The notes under the pieces were generated by a model that did not search any database, was not told where the DNA came from, and was given only the letters and a program-made list of their open reading frames with translations. From Bacillaceae bacterium (GTDB lineage: Bacteria > Bacillota > Bacilli > Bacillales_A > Planococcaceae): a DNA stretch of 31,530 bases. Position numbers and translations under genes: made by a program. The first letter of the stretch is position 1; every line of letters starts with the position of its first letter. Positions 6,521 through 14,388 of this stretch are shown here, in pieces. The stretch spans positions 1 to 31,530 of the forward strand of contig JASLGI010000007.1 of assembly GCA_030149685.1 (NCBI GenBank), read 5' to 3'.

Positions 6521-7789
6521 TTGCAATGGACCAAATGGTTACAACAGGTGACGAATCAGTTTACCTCATATAATCGAAATATCAAGTTATTTATTTTGGC
6601 GAATGTTTTTATCCAAATTGGAATGGGTATGTTTGCCGTCATGTACAACTTATACATAAGAGAATTAGGAATGCCGGATACAGTGAGTGGTCGAGTCATT
6701 TCAATGACGGCGATTGCGACGGCGATTATGCTCGTACCAGCTGGATTTTTGAGTGATAAAATCGGTCGAAAAAAAGTATTAATTGTTGGAGCTTTTCTAG
6801 CTGTATTTACGTTGTATTACCGAAGTATCGTAATAACAGAAGAACCGATTGTCATCGCTGCATTTTTCACAGGGCTTTTCATGGCATTTTTCCAAGTATC
6901 AGGAGTTCCATTTTTAGCAGAGAACTCTAGTCCGTCTGAACGCGTCCATTTATTTAGTATTCATTTTGCTTTAATGACGCTTTCTGCCGTTGTCGGAAGT
7001 TTAGCAGGGGGCGTGTTTGCGGACTTGTTACAATGGATGTTCGCCTTAGAATCGTATGTCGCGATTCGTTGGGCGTTAATTAGTGGAGCAATTCTTTTTA
7101 CAATTGGACTTATTCCTTTATTCCGATTAGAAGAGCGTCCACAACCGAGCACGACGGTGAATGCGAGTGAAAAAGAAAAAAGCTTCGTTCCACAAGATGC
7201 AAGCTTTAAGCGGAATATCGTTTTAATTTTGCACTTCTCATTAGCCGGTCTTTTAATCGGTCTCGGGTCAGGGCTCGTCGTACCTTATTTAAATTTATAC
7301 TTTGCGAACCGGTTCGATGCGTCCAATAGTTATATCGGTTTCATTTTAGCGCTCGGTTCAGCGATGACAGCTGTAGCGATGATGATCGGTCCACGTCTTG
7401 TGAAACGGGTCGGCAAAGTACGAGCAATCGTTGCGTTTCAGTTATTGTCGATTCCCTTTTTACTCATTACCGCATTTACTCAATCGTTACTCATTGCCTC
7501 GCTCGGCTTTTTACTTCGCCAAGCGTTAATGAATGCGGCAAACCCGATTCAAAGTGCGGTGGCGATGGAAATTGTTGCAGATAAATATAAAGGGCTTGCC
7601 AACTCGATGAATCAAATGGTTTTCCAAGTAGGATGGGCATCGATGGCGCCGATTGCAACAGGTCTTGTGATTAGTCACGGTTCTTATTGGGGATATGTAT
7701 ATACGTTCGGGCTGACGTCTTGTTTATACCTTGCAGCAGCAGCTTATTATTTCATCGTTTTCGGCAAGATGAAGTTGTCTCGAACTTAA
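6521..7789 (+). CDS. MFS transporter
   Basis: This is a polytopic membrane carrier of the major facilitator superfamily, about 12 membrane segments in two halves of six with a hydrophilic loop in the middle (SEKEKSFVPQDASFKRN). The loop between segments 2 and 3 carries the signature GFLSDKIGRKK (motif A). The substrate cannot be told from the sequence. The start is uncertain: an open frame reaches a TTG at 6497 without a ribosome site, while GGGGGAG (6507-6513) stands about 7 bases before an in-frame TTG at 6521, chosen here (422 aa). The ATG at 6516 is out of frame. The stop codon overlaps the ribosome site of yheB, so these are probably co-transcribed. Confidence 0.87.
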   Translation: MQWTKWLQQVTNQFTSYNRNIKLFILANVFIQIGMGMFAVMYNLYIRELGMPDTVSGRVISMTAIATAIMLVPAGFLSDKIGRKKVLIVGAFLAVFTLYYRSIVITEEPIVIAAFFTGLFMAFFQVSGVPFLAENSSPSERVHLFSIHFALMTLSAVVGSLAGGVFADLLQWMFALESYVAIRWALISGAILFTIGLIPLFRLEERPQPSTTVNASEKEKSFVPQDASFKRNIVLILHFSLAGLLIGLGSGLVVPYLNLYFANRFDASNSYIGFILALGSAMTAVAMMIGPRLVKRVGKVRAIVAFQLLSIPFLLITAFTQSLLIASLGFLLRQALMNAANPIQSAVAMEIVADKYKGLANSMNQMVFQVGWASMAPIATGLVISHGSYWGYVYTFGLTSCLYLAAAAYYFIVFGKMKLSRT

Positions 7790-7799
7790 GGAGGATATT

Positions 7800-8945
7800 A
7801 TGATGAAAATAATCGGCACGATTTTATTTATGGCAGCAGTCGGTGCAATTATCGGTAGTTTAACGAACCGACTCGCAATTACGATGCTTTTTCGCCCGCA
7901 TCATGCAAAATATATTGGAAAATGGAAAGTGCCATTTACACCTGGGCTTATTCCGAAGCGTCGGGATGAGCTAGCAGAACAGCTCGGTCGTACGGTTGCG
8001 CACTATTTATTAACACCTGAGCTATTGCGTGAAAAGATTTTAACAGATGCGAATGCTGAAAAAATGGCGCAATTTCTAACAGAAAAAGGTCGCACATACA
8101 TTTTCGATTCTGAAGCAACATTAAATGAATGGTTAGAACGAGCGAATGCGACTCGAGCTATCCCTGAAGTTGAACAAAAAATTGAGCAGTGGATCGACAT
8201 GAAAGTAATAGATGTCGAACGTCGATTAACGAATGATACGATTCAAGGAGTCGTTCCTGAACGTTTCTTAGGAGAAATCGATGAACGGATTCCGATGTGG
8301 TCAGAAGCTTTATTAAGTCGAGGAGAACAATTTGTTCAATCAGAAGAAGGGTATGAAGCGATTCAAGCGATGCTCAATGAGTTTTTAGCATCGAAAGGAA
8401 CATTCGGTCAAATGGCACAAATGCTTTTCGGTGATTCAGATACGCTCGTTCGGAAATTTCAAAAAGAGGCATTAAAATTTCTTCGAGCAGAAAATACTTC
8501 GCACTTACTAGAAGACTTTTTATCAAATGAATGGTATCGTATGAAGCATCGCCGTGTAGAAGAAGTGCTCGGAGATTTCCCTTGGAGAGATGTTCGAACA
8601 TCTTTAAAACAATATGCGATTCATACATTGAATTTAGAAGAACGTCTCGACGTTCCACTACGTGCATATTGGCCGACAGGGGGCGATTGGTATGAAAACA
8701 CTATCGTACCGCAAGTCGTTGATTACGCGTTCGTTGAAGCAGAAAAACAGTTCAGTCGAGTCATTGAATCGTTTGATATTGAAGGAACGGTGAAAGACCA
8801 AGTGAATTCATTTTCTCTCGACATGTTAGAACGTCTCGTCATCGATATTGCAAACAAAGAATTAAAGATGATTACATGGTTCGGAGGACTTCTCGGAGGA
8901 ACGATCGGGGTAGTGCAAGGAATTATCGTCATCTTAACTACTTAG
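7800..8945 (+). CDS. yheB: DUF445 membrane protein, YheB-like
   Basis: The 381-residue protein matches the DUF445 family (UPF0754) in architecture: an N-terminal membrane segment containing GAIIGSLTNRLAI, a long charged helical middle with FTPGLIPKRRDELAEQLGRTV, and a C-terminal glycine-rich membrane helix (WFGGLLGGTIGVVQGIIVIL). Family function is not established. AAGGAGG (7788-7794) serves two adjacent start codons, ATG 7800 and ATG 7803; the second has the better 8-base spacing, so the first Met may be absent. It lies between the MFS gene and yheA, and yheB and yheA are neighbours in B. subtilis, which supports the symbol. Confidence 0.88.
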   Translation: MMKIIGTILFMAAVGAIIGSLTNRLAITMLFRPHHAKYIGKWKVPFTPGLIPKRRDELAEQLGRTVAHYLLTPELLREKILTDANAEKMAQFLTEKGRTYIFDSEATLNEWLERANATRAIPEVEQKIEQWIDMKVIDVERRLTNDTIQGVVPERFLGEIDERIPMWSEALLSRGEQFVQSEEGYEAIQAMLNEFLASKGTFGQMAQMLFGDSDTLVRKFQKEALKFLRAENTSHLLEDFLSNEWYRMKHRRVEEVLGDFPWRDVRTSLKQYAIHTLNLEERLDVPLRAYWPTGGDWYENTIVPQVVDYAFVEAEKQFSRVIESFDIEGTVKDQVNSFSLDMLERLVIDIANKELKMITWFGGLLGGTIGVVQGIIVILTT

Positions 8946-8958
8946 GAGGAAACAAATA

Positions 8959-9309
8959 ATGACAGTAAATATTCATGATCACATTCATACATTTGTGGAT
9001 GCATTCAAACAGACAGAACAAGTAGAAGCTTTTGAAAAAGCAGTCGCAGCGGTAAAAGAAGATGACGCAGCAAAAGCAGTATATATGGAGCTTCGCGAAG
9101 TAATGAGCGGTATTTATGAAAAGCAAGCACAAGGTCAAGAGGTTACACAAGAAGAAGGAATGAAATACGAAGAAGTTGCACAACGCGCTCAACAAAACGA
9201 ACTCGTCGATGCGATGCTTCGTGCAGAACAAGGTGTCGGAATGTTAATGGAAGAAGTAACGAAACATTTATTAGAACCTGTTCAAAAAATTTACGAAACA
9301 TTAGACTAA
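8959..9309 (+). CDS. yheA: YlbF/YmcA-family protein YheA
   Basis: The 116-residue, acidic, all-helical protein belongs to the YlbF/YmcA (DUF964, UPF0342) family. Paralogues YlbF and YmcA form a complex with YaaT that acts on RNase Y-mediated processing and on Spo0A phosphorylation, but YheA itself has no settled role. AGGAGG lies just upstream (AGGAGGAAACAAATA then ATG). The gene follows yheB by 13 bases, preserving the B. subtilis pairing, and ends before a short terminator hairpin. The lack of membrane segments and high Glu/Lys content fit a cytosolic protein. The N-terminal HDHIHTFVDAFKQT stretch is typical of this subfamily. Confidence 0.88.
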   Translation: MTVNIHDHIHTFVDAFKQTEQVEAFEKAVAAVKEDDAAKAVYMELREVMSGIYEKQAQGQEVTQEEGMKYEEVAQRAQQNELVDAMLRAEQGVGMLMEEVTKHLLEPVQKIYETLD

Positions 9310-9319
9310 TGAAGAGTCG

Positions 9320-9355
9320 ATGAGGCGTGCGAACCTTTCGCACGTCTTTTCTCAT
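9320..9355 (+). terminator. Terminator between yheA and hemZ
   Basis: An 11-bp stem with one G-T pair (9323-9333 with 9337-9347) and a three-base loop is followed by a short T-run (TTT, then CTC). The outer bases ATGAG/CTCAT can extend the stem. The weak T-tract suggests partial termination, so some readthrough into hemZ is likely, as no clear promoter separates them. Confidence 0.65.
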
Positions 9356-9372
9356 TTGAAGGAGGAAACGTA

Positions 9373-10872
9373 ATGAAAGAAATTTATTTTCCCTATGAAA
9401 TTCCACAAGATTACATACGGATGTATACACATTTAGCGAATTTGTTTTTCGAGCGCTCAAAAATACGTCGCAAACAACATGGAGATTATACAGTTGAATT
9501 GTTTGTCGAAAAAGACCGAGAGACTTATCGAGGCAAAGGAACGTTAACGACAAACGAAGAGACGTATGAAACGACGTATGAAGAAAAGATAGAAGCACGT
9601 TGGTTGTCTGAACAACATCAAGAAAAGCGGATATATTCACGTTTATTTTTACAACTTCTTGAAAAAGAAACAGGGATGTATCAACATTGGGGAGTGCTAA
9701 CAGGTATTCGTCCGATGAAATTGTATCATCGACATTATCAAAAATATGGCGATCATACATTAGTGAAAAAAGAAATGAGTGAGAGTTACCGTATTTCGGA
9801 TGAGAAGTTAGAGATGATGGAACGTATTCATGAAGTTCAACTTGCAGCAATGCCAGATTTATATGATTTGAAAAAAGAAGTGAGTATTTATATCGGTATC
9901 CCATTTTGTCCGACGAAGTGTGCCTACTGTACTTTCCCAGCGTATGCGATTCAAAGCCATCGAAATACAGGACGGGTCAATACATTTTTAGATGCTTTAC
10001 ACGAAGAGATTCGCGCAATCGGTCATATTTTAAAAGAAGAAGATGTTCGCATTACGACAATTTATTTCGGTGGTGGTACGCCGACGTCAATTGAAGCCGA
10101 CGAAATGGATGCTTTGTATGAGGTGATGTATGAGTCATTTCCACATATGGATAACGTACGAGAAATTACTGTAGAAGCAGGTCGCCCAGATACAATTACA
10201 GTAGAAAAGCTAGAAGTATTAAAAAAATGGGGCATCGATCGGATCAGTGTGAACCCACAATCTTATACAGATGCGACACTTAAAGCGATTGGCCGTCATC
10301 ACACAGTAGATGAGACGATCGATAAGTTTTGGCTCGCACGTGAACACGGGATGAACAATATCAATATGGATTTAATTATCGGATTACCAAATGAAGGATT
10401 AGAAGAGTTTCAGCATTCATTAGATGAAACAGAAAAAATGCAACCGGAATCCGTTACTATTCATACATTATCATTTAAACGAGCATCCGATATGACGAAA
10501 AATAAAGAGCGTTATCAAGTTGCTGATCGACCGACAGTTGAAGAGATGATGAAGATGGGCGAACGTTGGACAAAAGAGAATAACTATATACCTTATTACC
10601 TATACAGACAGAAAAATATACTAGGCAATTTGGAGAATGTAGGGTATTCTAAAAGAGGAGAAGAAAGTTTATATAACATTTTAATTATGGAAGAAGCTCA
10701 AACAATTATCGGTATTGGAAGTGGTGCTTCGAGTAAGTTTGTCGAACCGACTGGGAAAATAACTCAGTACTTAAATCCGAAAGAGCCTGTTGCTTACACT
10801 TTAGGACATCAAAAAGTTGCTAAAGAAAAAGGTGAACTACTAGTAGAAGTTTTAAAAAAGCTAAACAAATAG
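9373..10872 (+). CDS. hemZ: Radical SAM coproporphyrinogen dehydrogenase-like protein HemZ
   Basis: HemZ is a radical SAM protein of the HemN family, classed as an oxygen-independent coproporphyrinogen III dehydrogenase in haem synthesis. The 499-residue length matches B. subtilis HemZ. An N-terminal extension of about 170 residues precedes the radical SAM core with CPTKCAYC (Cys 179, 183, 186) for the 4Fe-4S cluster. Further family marks are IYFGGGTPTS, VNPQSYTDATLKAIGRHH and NMDLIIGLPNE. Some HemN-like proteins are really haem chaperones (HemW), so the chemical step is assigned by family rather than shown. GGAGG lies 7 bases or so before ATG 9373. The end of the gene contains the TAAA of the downstream SigD promoter. 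Confidence 0.92.
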   Translation: MKEIYFPYEIPQDYIRMYTHLANLFFERSKIRRKQHGDYTVELFVEKDRETYRGKGTLTTNEETYETTYEEKIEARWLSEQHQEKRIYSRLFLQLLEKETGMYQHWGVLTGIRPMKLYHRHYQKYGDHTLVKKEMSESYRISDEKLEMMERIHEVQLAAMPDLYDLKKEVSIYIGIPFCPTKCAYCTFPAYAIQSHRNTGRVNTFLDALHEEIRAIGHILKEEDVRITTIYFGGGTPTSIEADEMDALYEVMYESFPHMDNVREITVEAGRPDTITVEKLEVLKKWGIDRISVNPQSYTDATLKAIGRHHTVDETIDKFWLAREHGMNNINMDLIIGLPNEGLEEFQHSLDETEKMQPESVTIHTLSFKRASDMTKNKERYQVADRPTVEEMMKMGERWTKENNYIPYYLYRQKNILGNLENVGYSKRGEESLYNILIMEEAQTIIGIGSGASSKFVEPTGKITQYLNPKEPVAYTLGHQKVAKEKGELLVEVLKKLNK

Positions 10873-10888
10873 GCAGAATGGCCGATAT
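10862..10888 (+). promoter_or_regulatory. SigD (sigma-28) flagellar promoter
   Basis: TAAA (10862-10865), 15 bases, then GCCGATAT (10881-10888) is an exact match to the SigD consensus. The -35 element is formed by the last sense codons of hemZ. It lies about 28 bases before the flaG start and should drive flaG-fliD-fliS-fliT as late flagellar genes. Confidence 0.92.
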
Positions 10889-10916
10889 TTGATATGAGTA
10901 GAAGGGGGTGCACACG

Positions 10917-11255
10917 ATGATTGAAAAAACGTTGAAAGATCCGACGGTTCAAGCGACTGCGATTCAACAACCGAGGGGGATTCGTCCAACAGAAACGCCT
11001 GATATTAAGCGCGAAGCACGCGATGAGTTGACGGTGTCTCAGGCGAAGGATTTAACAGCGAGTATGAATCGTTTTTTAGAAACGGTTGATACACAGTTAC
11101 GTTTTCAATTTCATGAGGAGTTAAATGAATATTACGTGACGATCGTAAATAGCCAAACAGATGAAGTCGTTCGAGAAATACCATCGAAGCGTCTCATGGA
11201 TATTTATGCGGCAATGCGTGAATTCATCGGTGTGTTAGTCGATCAAAAAATATAG
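10917..11255 (+). CDS. flaG: Flagellar protein FlaG
   Basis: FlaG is a small protein that influences flagellar filament length; its precise role in Bacillales (YvyC) is not well defined. Here it has 112 residues. The variable N-terminal half leads into the conserved C-terminal domain with LRFQFHEELNEYYVTIV and EVVREIPSKRLMDIYAAMREFIGVLVDQK. The ATG at 10917 is preferred, as the AAGGGGG sequence (10902-10908) sits about 8 bases upstream; an in-frame GTG at 10908 is part of that ribosome site. It is the first gene of the SigD-driven block. In B. subtilis flaG follows the flagellin gene hag, but here it directly follows hemZ. Confidence 0.93.
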   Translation: MIEKTLKDPTVQATAIQQPRGIRPTETPDIKREARDELTVSQAKDLTASMNRFLETVDTQLRFQFHEELNEYYVTIVNSQTDEVVREIPSKRLMDIYAAMREFIGVLVDQKI

Positions 11256-11270
11256 AAAGGTGTGTTCAAT

Positions 11271-12731
11271 ATGAGAGTTTCAGGTTTGTCATCGGGAATT
11301 GATACGGAAAGTATTATTGATGATATGATGCGTGCGCATCGTTTGCCATTGGATAAAATTACACAGAAAAAACAATATGTTGAATGGCAAATGGAAGATT
11401 ATCGAAAAATCAATCGTGATTTACGCGAATTAAGTGATAGTTTATTCGATACGATGATGAAGTCTTCTACATACCGAGCAAAAACTGTGAATATTTCAAA
11501 TCCTGATGCAGTAGCAATTAAAGGATTGAATGCACAAAATGATTTTGCAGGTACGATTCAAGTGAATCAATTAGCGACACAAGCTACATTGCAAAGTGGC
11601 GACCAAGGGATTGGACGCAATTTGTCAATGGATACGAAGTTAAGTGAGATTGAAGCATTTCAAGGACAGTCTTTCCCATTAGAGTTAACAGTTACTGTGC
11701 CAAATGGCGAAGAAAAAACAGTTCAACTCGATAGCGATATGTCTCTGTCAAAAGCGATGAGTGAAATTAGTTCACGTACAGGTGCTACTGCTTTTTACGA
11801 TTCATTTTCAGGAAAGATTGCACTGACATCAAAAGAAAGCGGTGCAGGAGAACTGACGGTTTCAGGCAGTTTCGCGACAGCCGCTAGTTTATCGAACGGA
11901 ATTTCAACAGCTGGGAAAAATGCTCAGTTTGAATTTAATGGTTTAGTAACAGAGCGTGCGTCGAATAACTTTGATATCAATGGATTTGATATTCAGCTGA
12001 AACAAGTGACAGACCAGCCAGTAACATTTTCATCAGCACCAGATGTCGATAAAGTCGTTGAATCTATCGAAAAGTTTGTTGATGATTACAACGCGTTGAT
12101 CGCTGGAGTGAATGAAAAAGTTCGTGAGCCGAAATATCGTAACTTCCACCCATTATCGTCTGAAGAAAAAGAAGCGATGAAAGATCGTGAAGTCGAGTTA
12201 TGGCAAGAGAAAGCTCGCAGCGGAACATTGCGCAACGATCCGACATTGTCAAATATGCTTTCATCGTTACGTGTCGCTATGGGAAGTTCGGTCGAAACGA
12301 AAGATGGCGAACGAATTAGTTTACGAGATATCGGTATTACGACATCAAAAGAATATACCGATCGTGGAAAGCTAGAAATCGATAAAGACAAATTACGTGA
12401 AGCGATTATGGAAGATCCGAATAAAATTCACGAACTATTTGCAAGTAACGGAAAAGATGGGGCGACAAAAGGAATTGCCGTTCAATACCGTGAAGCAATC
12501 GATGCGAGTCGTCAAACGATATCTAATCGAGCAGGAACAGTCGGGGCTGTCAATGATACATTTACATTAGGGCGTACAATTAAAACGATGAATCAACAAA
12601 TTGAGCGTTTTGAAGAACGTTTACAACGTACAGAAGAACGATATTGGCGCCAGTTTACAGCGATGGAAAAAGCGATTCAACGCGCTAATGAGCAATCAGC
12701 CCAGTTAATGAATTCACTCGGCGGAATGTAA
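11271..12731 (+). CDS. fliD: Flagellar filament cap protein FliD
   Basis: FliD (HAP2) forms the cap at the filament tip under which flagellin subunits fold into place. The 486-residue protein begins with the family N-terminus RVSGLSSGIDTESIIDDMMRAH and has coiled-coil-forming ends (residues about 20-65 and about 420-475) around the variable domains D2-D3. The C-terminal part carries LRDIGITTSKEYTDRGKLEIDKDKLREAI, strongly conserved in FliD. The size is close to the 498 residues of B. subtilis. GAAAGG lies 8 bases before the ATG at 11271; the in-frame GTG at 11262 overlaps it and is not chosen. It is exported by the flagellar secretion system and presumably depends on the FliT-like chaperone encoded downstream. 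Confidence 0.96.
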   Translation: MRVSGLSSGIDTESIIDDMMRAHRLPLDKITQKKQYVEWQMEDYRKINRDLRELSDSLFDTMMKSSTYRAKTVNISNPDAVAIKGLNAQNDFAGTIQVNQLATQATLQSGDQGIGRNLSMDTKLSEIEAFQGQSFPLELTVTVPNGEEKTVQLDSDMSLSKAMSEISSRTGATAFYDSFSGKIALTSKESGAGELTVSGSFATAASLSNGISTAGKNAQFEFNGLVTERASNNFDINGFDIQLKQVTDQPVTFSSAPDVDKVVESIEKFVDDYNALIAGVNEKVREPKYRNFHPLSSEEKEAMKDREVELWQEKARSGTLRNDPTLSNMLSSLRVAMGSSVETKDGERISLRDIGITTSKEYTDRGKLEIDKDKLREAIMEDPNKIHELFASNGKDGATKGIAVQYREAIDASRQTISNRAGTVGAVNDTFTLGRTIKTMNQQIERFEERLQRTEERYWRQFTAMEKAIQRANEQSAQLMNSLGGM

Positions 12732-12759
12732 AGAATTTTAAAAAAGGGGTCATAGATTC

Positions 12760-13161
12760 ATGTCAAAAAATAATCCGTATGCAGCTTATCAACAAAATAC
12801 AGTGAATACATCATCACCCGGAGAATTAACTTTAATGTTATATGATGGGAGTTTGAAATTTATTGCACGTGCGAAACGAGCGTTAGAAGAAGAGCAGATT
12901 GCGGAGAAGAATGAAGCTATTCAACGAGCACAAGCAATTGTCACTGAGTTGATGGTGACACTTGACCGTTCTGTTCCTATCGCAGAAAATATGTTAGCTC
13001 TTTATGAATATGTGAATTACAATTTAATTGAGGCAAATATTCATAATGACGTAGAGAAATTAGATGAAGCAGCAAACATTATGCGAGAGTTTCGTGACAC
13101 GTGGAAACAAGTGATTCAGATCAATCGTCAAAAGCAATTTGCTGATGTGGATGAAATTTAA
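12760..13161 (+). CDS. fliS: Flagellin chaperone FliS
   Basis: FliS binds the C-terminus of flagellin in the cytosol, prevents premature assembly and hands it to the export gate. This 133-residue, four-helix protein has the family opening NPYAAYQQNTVNTSSPGELTLMLYDGSLKFI and the typical later stretch LYEYVNYNLIEANIHND. GGGG lies about 13 bases before the ATG, with weaker purine-rich sequence nearer. The stop codon overlaps the start of the next gene (TAATG). It lies between fliD and fliT, exactly the B. subtilis order. Flagellin itself is not in this window. Confidence 0.96.
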   Translation: MSKNNPYAAYQQNTVNTSSPGELTLMLYDGSLKFIARAKRALEEEQIAEKNEAIQRAQAIVTELMVTLDRSVPIAENMLALYEYVNYNLIEANIHNDVEKLDEAANIMREFRDTWKQVIQINRQKQFADVDEI

Positions 13162-13511
13162 TGAGAGAAGCGATCAACGACTGGAAAAAAACGACGGTAC
13201 TCATTACAAAGTTAGCGCGAATAACTGATGAAAGTCGTAGAGAAGAAGTTCTTCAGACAATCGATGCTCAATTAGAAAAAAGAGAGCAACTCCTTCCTCA
13301 TTTAATACCGCTATTTACGGACATTGAAGCCGCTGAAAAAGAACGACTCATTCAATTAGAAAGCGACATGAATGAAGCTTTAAAGAAATTTCGAGAAGTA
13401 CTAAAAGAAGAATTGTTTACAATGAAGGCAAAAAAAGGGACAGTAAAAAATTATGTCAATCCGTATGATAAAGTCGCACGGGACGGTACTTATTACGATA
13501 CGAAGCAATGA
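13161..13511 (+). CDS. fliT: FliT-like flagellar chaperone
   Basis: This 116-residue, highly charged, all-helical protein overlaps fliS by one base and stands where fliT stands in B. subtilis and its relatives. FliT proteins are export chaperones for FliD. Sequence conservation in this family is poor, so the assignment rests mainly on position, size and helical character; the C-terminal end (YVNPYDKVARDGTYYDTKQ) matches the kind of tail seen in Bacillales FliT-like proteins. There is no signal peptide or membrane segment. The stop codon lies inside the terminator stem, marking the end of the SigD-driven operon. Confidence 0.75.
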   Translation: MREAINDWKKTTVLITKLARITDESRREEVLQTIDAQLEKREQLLPHLIPLFTDIEAAEKERLIQLESDMNEALKKFREVLKEELFTMKAKKGTVKNYVNPYDKVARDGTYYDTKQ

Positions 13512-13539
13512 ATCGAGCGGTCGATTCATTGCTTTTTTT
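13505..13539 (+). terminator. Terminator of the flaG-fliDST operon
   Basis: A perfect 12-bp stem (13505-13516 with 13521-13532) with a four-base loop is followed by seven T. The fliT stop codon is embedded in the left arm. Confidence 0.95.
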
Positions 13540-13565
13540 GTTTAAAATATTCGATAAATGGGTAA
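13540..13565 (+). promoter_or_regulatory. SigB-type promoter for hpf
   Basis: GTTTAA (13540-13545), 14 bases, then GGGTAA (13560-13565) matches the general-stress SigB consensus GTTTAA-N12-15-GGGWAT except for one base. In B. subtilis hpf (yvyD) is known to be under SigB and SigH, so the site makes biological sense. It assumes the organism has SigB, which this window cannot show. Confidence 0.7.
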
Positions 13566-13570
13566 ATGTT

Positions 13571-13579
13571 TGATATAAT
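13571..13579 (+). promoter_or_regulatory. Extended -10 SigA promoter for hpf
   Basis: TGA-TATAAT (13571-13579) is a perfect extended -10. No good -35 is seen at 17 bp. It is nested just downstream of the SigB-type site and would give basal expression, with a leader of about 115 bases. Confidence 0.68.
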
Positions 13580-13701
13580 AGGATTAATTCACCAACTTCA
13601 CTAGGTGAGGTTCAAATTTACGTTAAAAGTCATTTATTTTATTTTTTCTTAGAAGGACTTAAGACTAATGATAAATGGCAAAGACTAAGGAGGAATGAAC
13701 A

Positions 13702-14265
13702 ATGTTAAATTACAACATTCGAGGAGAGAACGTTGAAGTAACTCCAGCAATTCGCGAACACGTGGAAAGCAAGTTAGGTAAGTTAGAACGATATTTTAAT
13801 GAAGGGGCAGACGCAAGCGCGTATGTCAATTTAAAGGTGTATAAGAACGGATCAACAAAAGTAGAAGTGACAATTCCAATGAAAGGCGTTACATTACGTG
13901 CAGAAGAGCGCCATAATGATATGTATGCAGGAATTGATTTAATTGTTGATAAATTAGAACGTCAAATTCGTAAATATAAAACACGTGTGAATCGTAAATC
14001 ACGTGAACACGGTGGTGTAGGAGAGCTATTCGCTACACTTGAAAAAGAGCGTACAGAACATGCAGAAGAAGTTGCACAAGAAGATGAATTCCAAATTGTT
14101 CGTACGAAACGCTTCGATTTAAAACCGATGAGCGCAGAAGAAGCAATTTTACAGATGAACTTACTCGACCACAATTTCTTCGTTTATACAGATGGAGAGA
14201 CAGACGAAACAAATATCGTCTACAAACGTCGTGATGGTAAGTATGGAATCATTGAAACAAACTAA
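13702..14265 (+). CDS. hpf: Long-form ribosome hibernation promoting factor Hpf
   Basis: Hpf binds the decoding site of idle 30S subunits and, in its long form, pairs ribosomes into 100S dimers during stationary phase or stress. The 187-residue protein shows both parts: an N-terminal S30AE domain (about 1-100, starting MLNYNIRGENVEVTPAIREHVESKLGKLERYF) and, after a Glu-rich linker, the C-terminal dimerisation domain (about 130-185, with RFDLKPMSAEEAILQMNLLDHNFFVY and GKYGIIE). AAGGAGG stands 8 bases before the ATG. SigB-type and SigA-type promoters and a structured leader lie upstream, and a hairpin terminator lies downstream, so it is its own unit just ahead of secA, as in B. subtilis yvyD. 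Confidence 0.96.
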   Translation: MLNYNIRGENVEVTPAIREHVESKLGKLERYFNEGADASAYVNLKVYKNGSTKVEVTIPMKGVTLRAEERHNDMYAGIDLIVDKLERQIRKYKTRVNRKSREHGGVGELFATLEKERTEHAEEVAQEDEFQIVRTKRFDLKPMSAEEAILQMNLLDHNFFVYTDGETDETNIVYKRRDGKYGIIETN

Positions 14266-14283
14266 GAAGTAAGTGAATGAATG

Positions 14284-14314
14284 AAAACTCCCCGATAATA
14301 GAGGGAGTTTTCTT
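14284..14314 (+). terminator. Terminator of hpf
   Basis: A 9-bp stem, AAAACTCCC (14284-14292) with GGGAGTTTT (14303-14311), has a loop of about 10 bases and its T-rich right arm doubles as the T-tract. Termination is probably good but not complete. Confidence 0.75.
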
Positions 14315-14327
14315 CATGTCTGGATAT

Positions 14328-14356
14328 TTGCAACGTTCATTTTCAACTGTTAAAAT
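14328..14356 (+). promoter_or_regulatory. SigA promoter for secA-prfB
   Basis: TTGCAA (14328-14333), exactly 17 bases, then TAAAAT (14351-14356), with TGT immediately before the -10 to make it an extended promoter. It lies about 30 bases upstream of the secA start and after the hpf terminator, so secA-prfB can be transcribed independently. Confidence 0.82.
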
Positions 14357-14388
14357 GAATGAATGAACTATTATGAGGATGTGAAAAA

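Noticed and set aside
9143..9904. 253-residue open frame on the minus strand, opposite the yheA end and hemZ start
   Set aside because: It lies opposite two convincing genes, has a Leu/Ser/Phe-rich shadow composition, and has no ribosome site or promoter.
13650..13690. SigH promoter before hpf (AAGGACTT element)
   Set aside because: The -35-like element is present, but no GAAT-type -10 stands at the right spacing.
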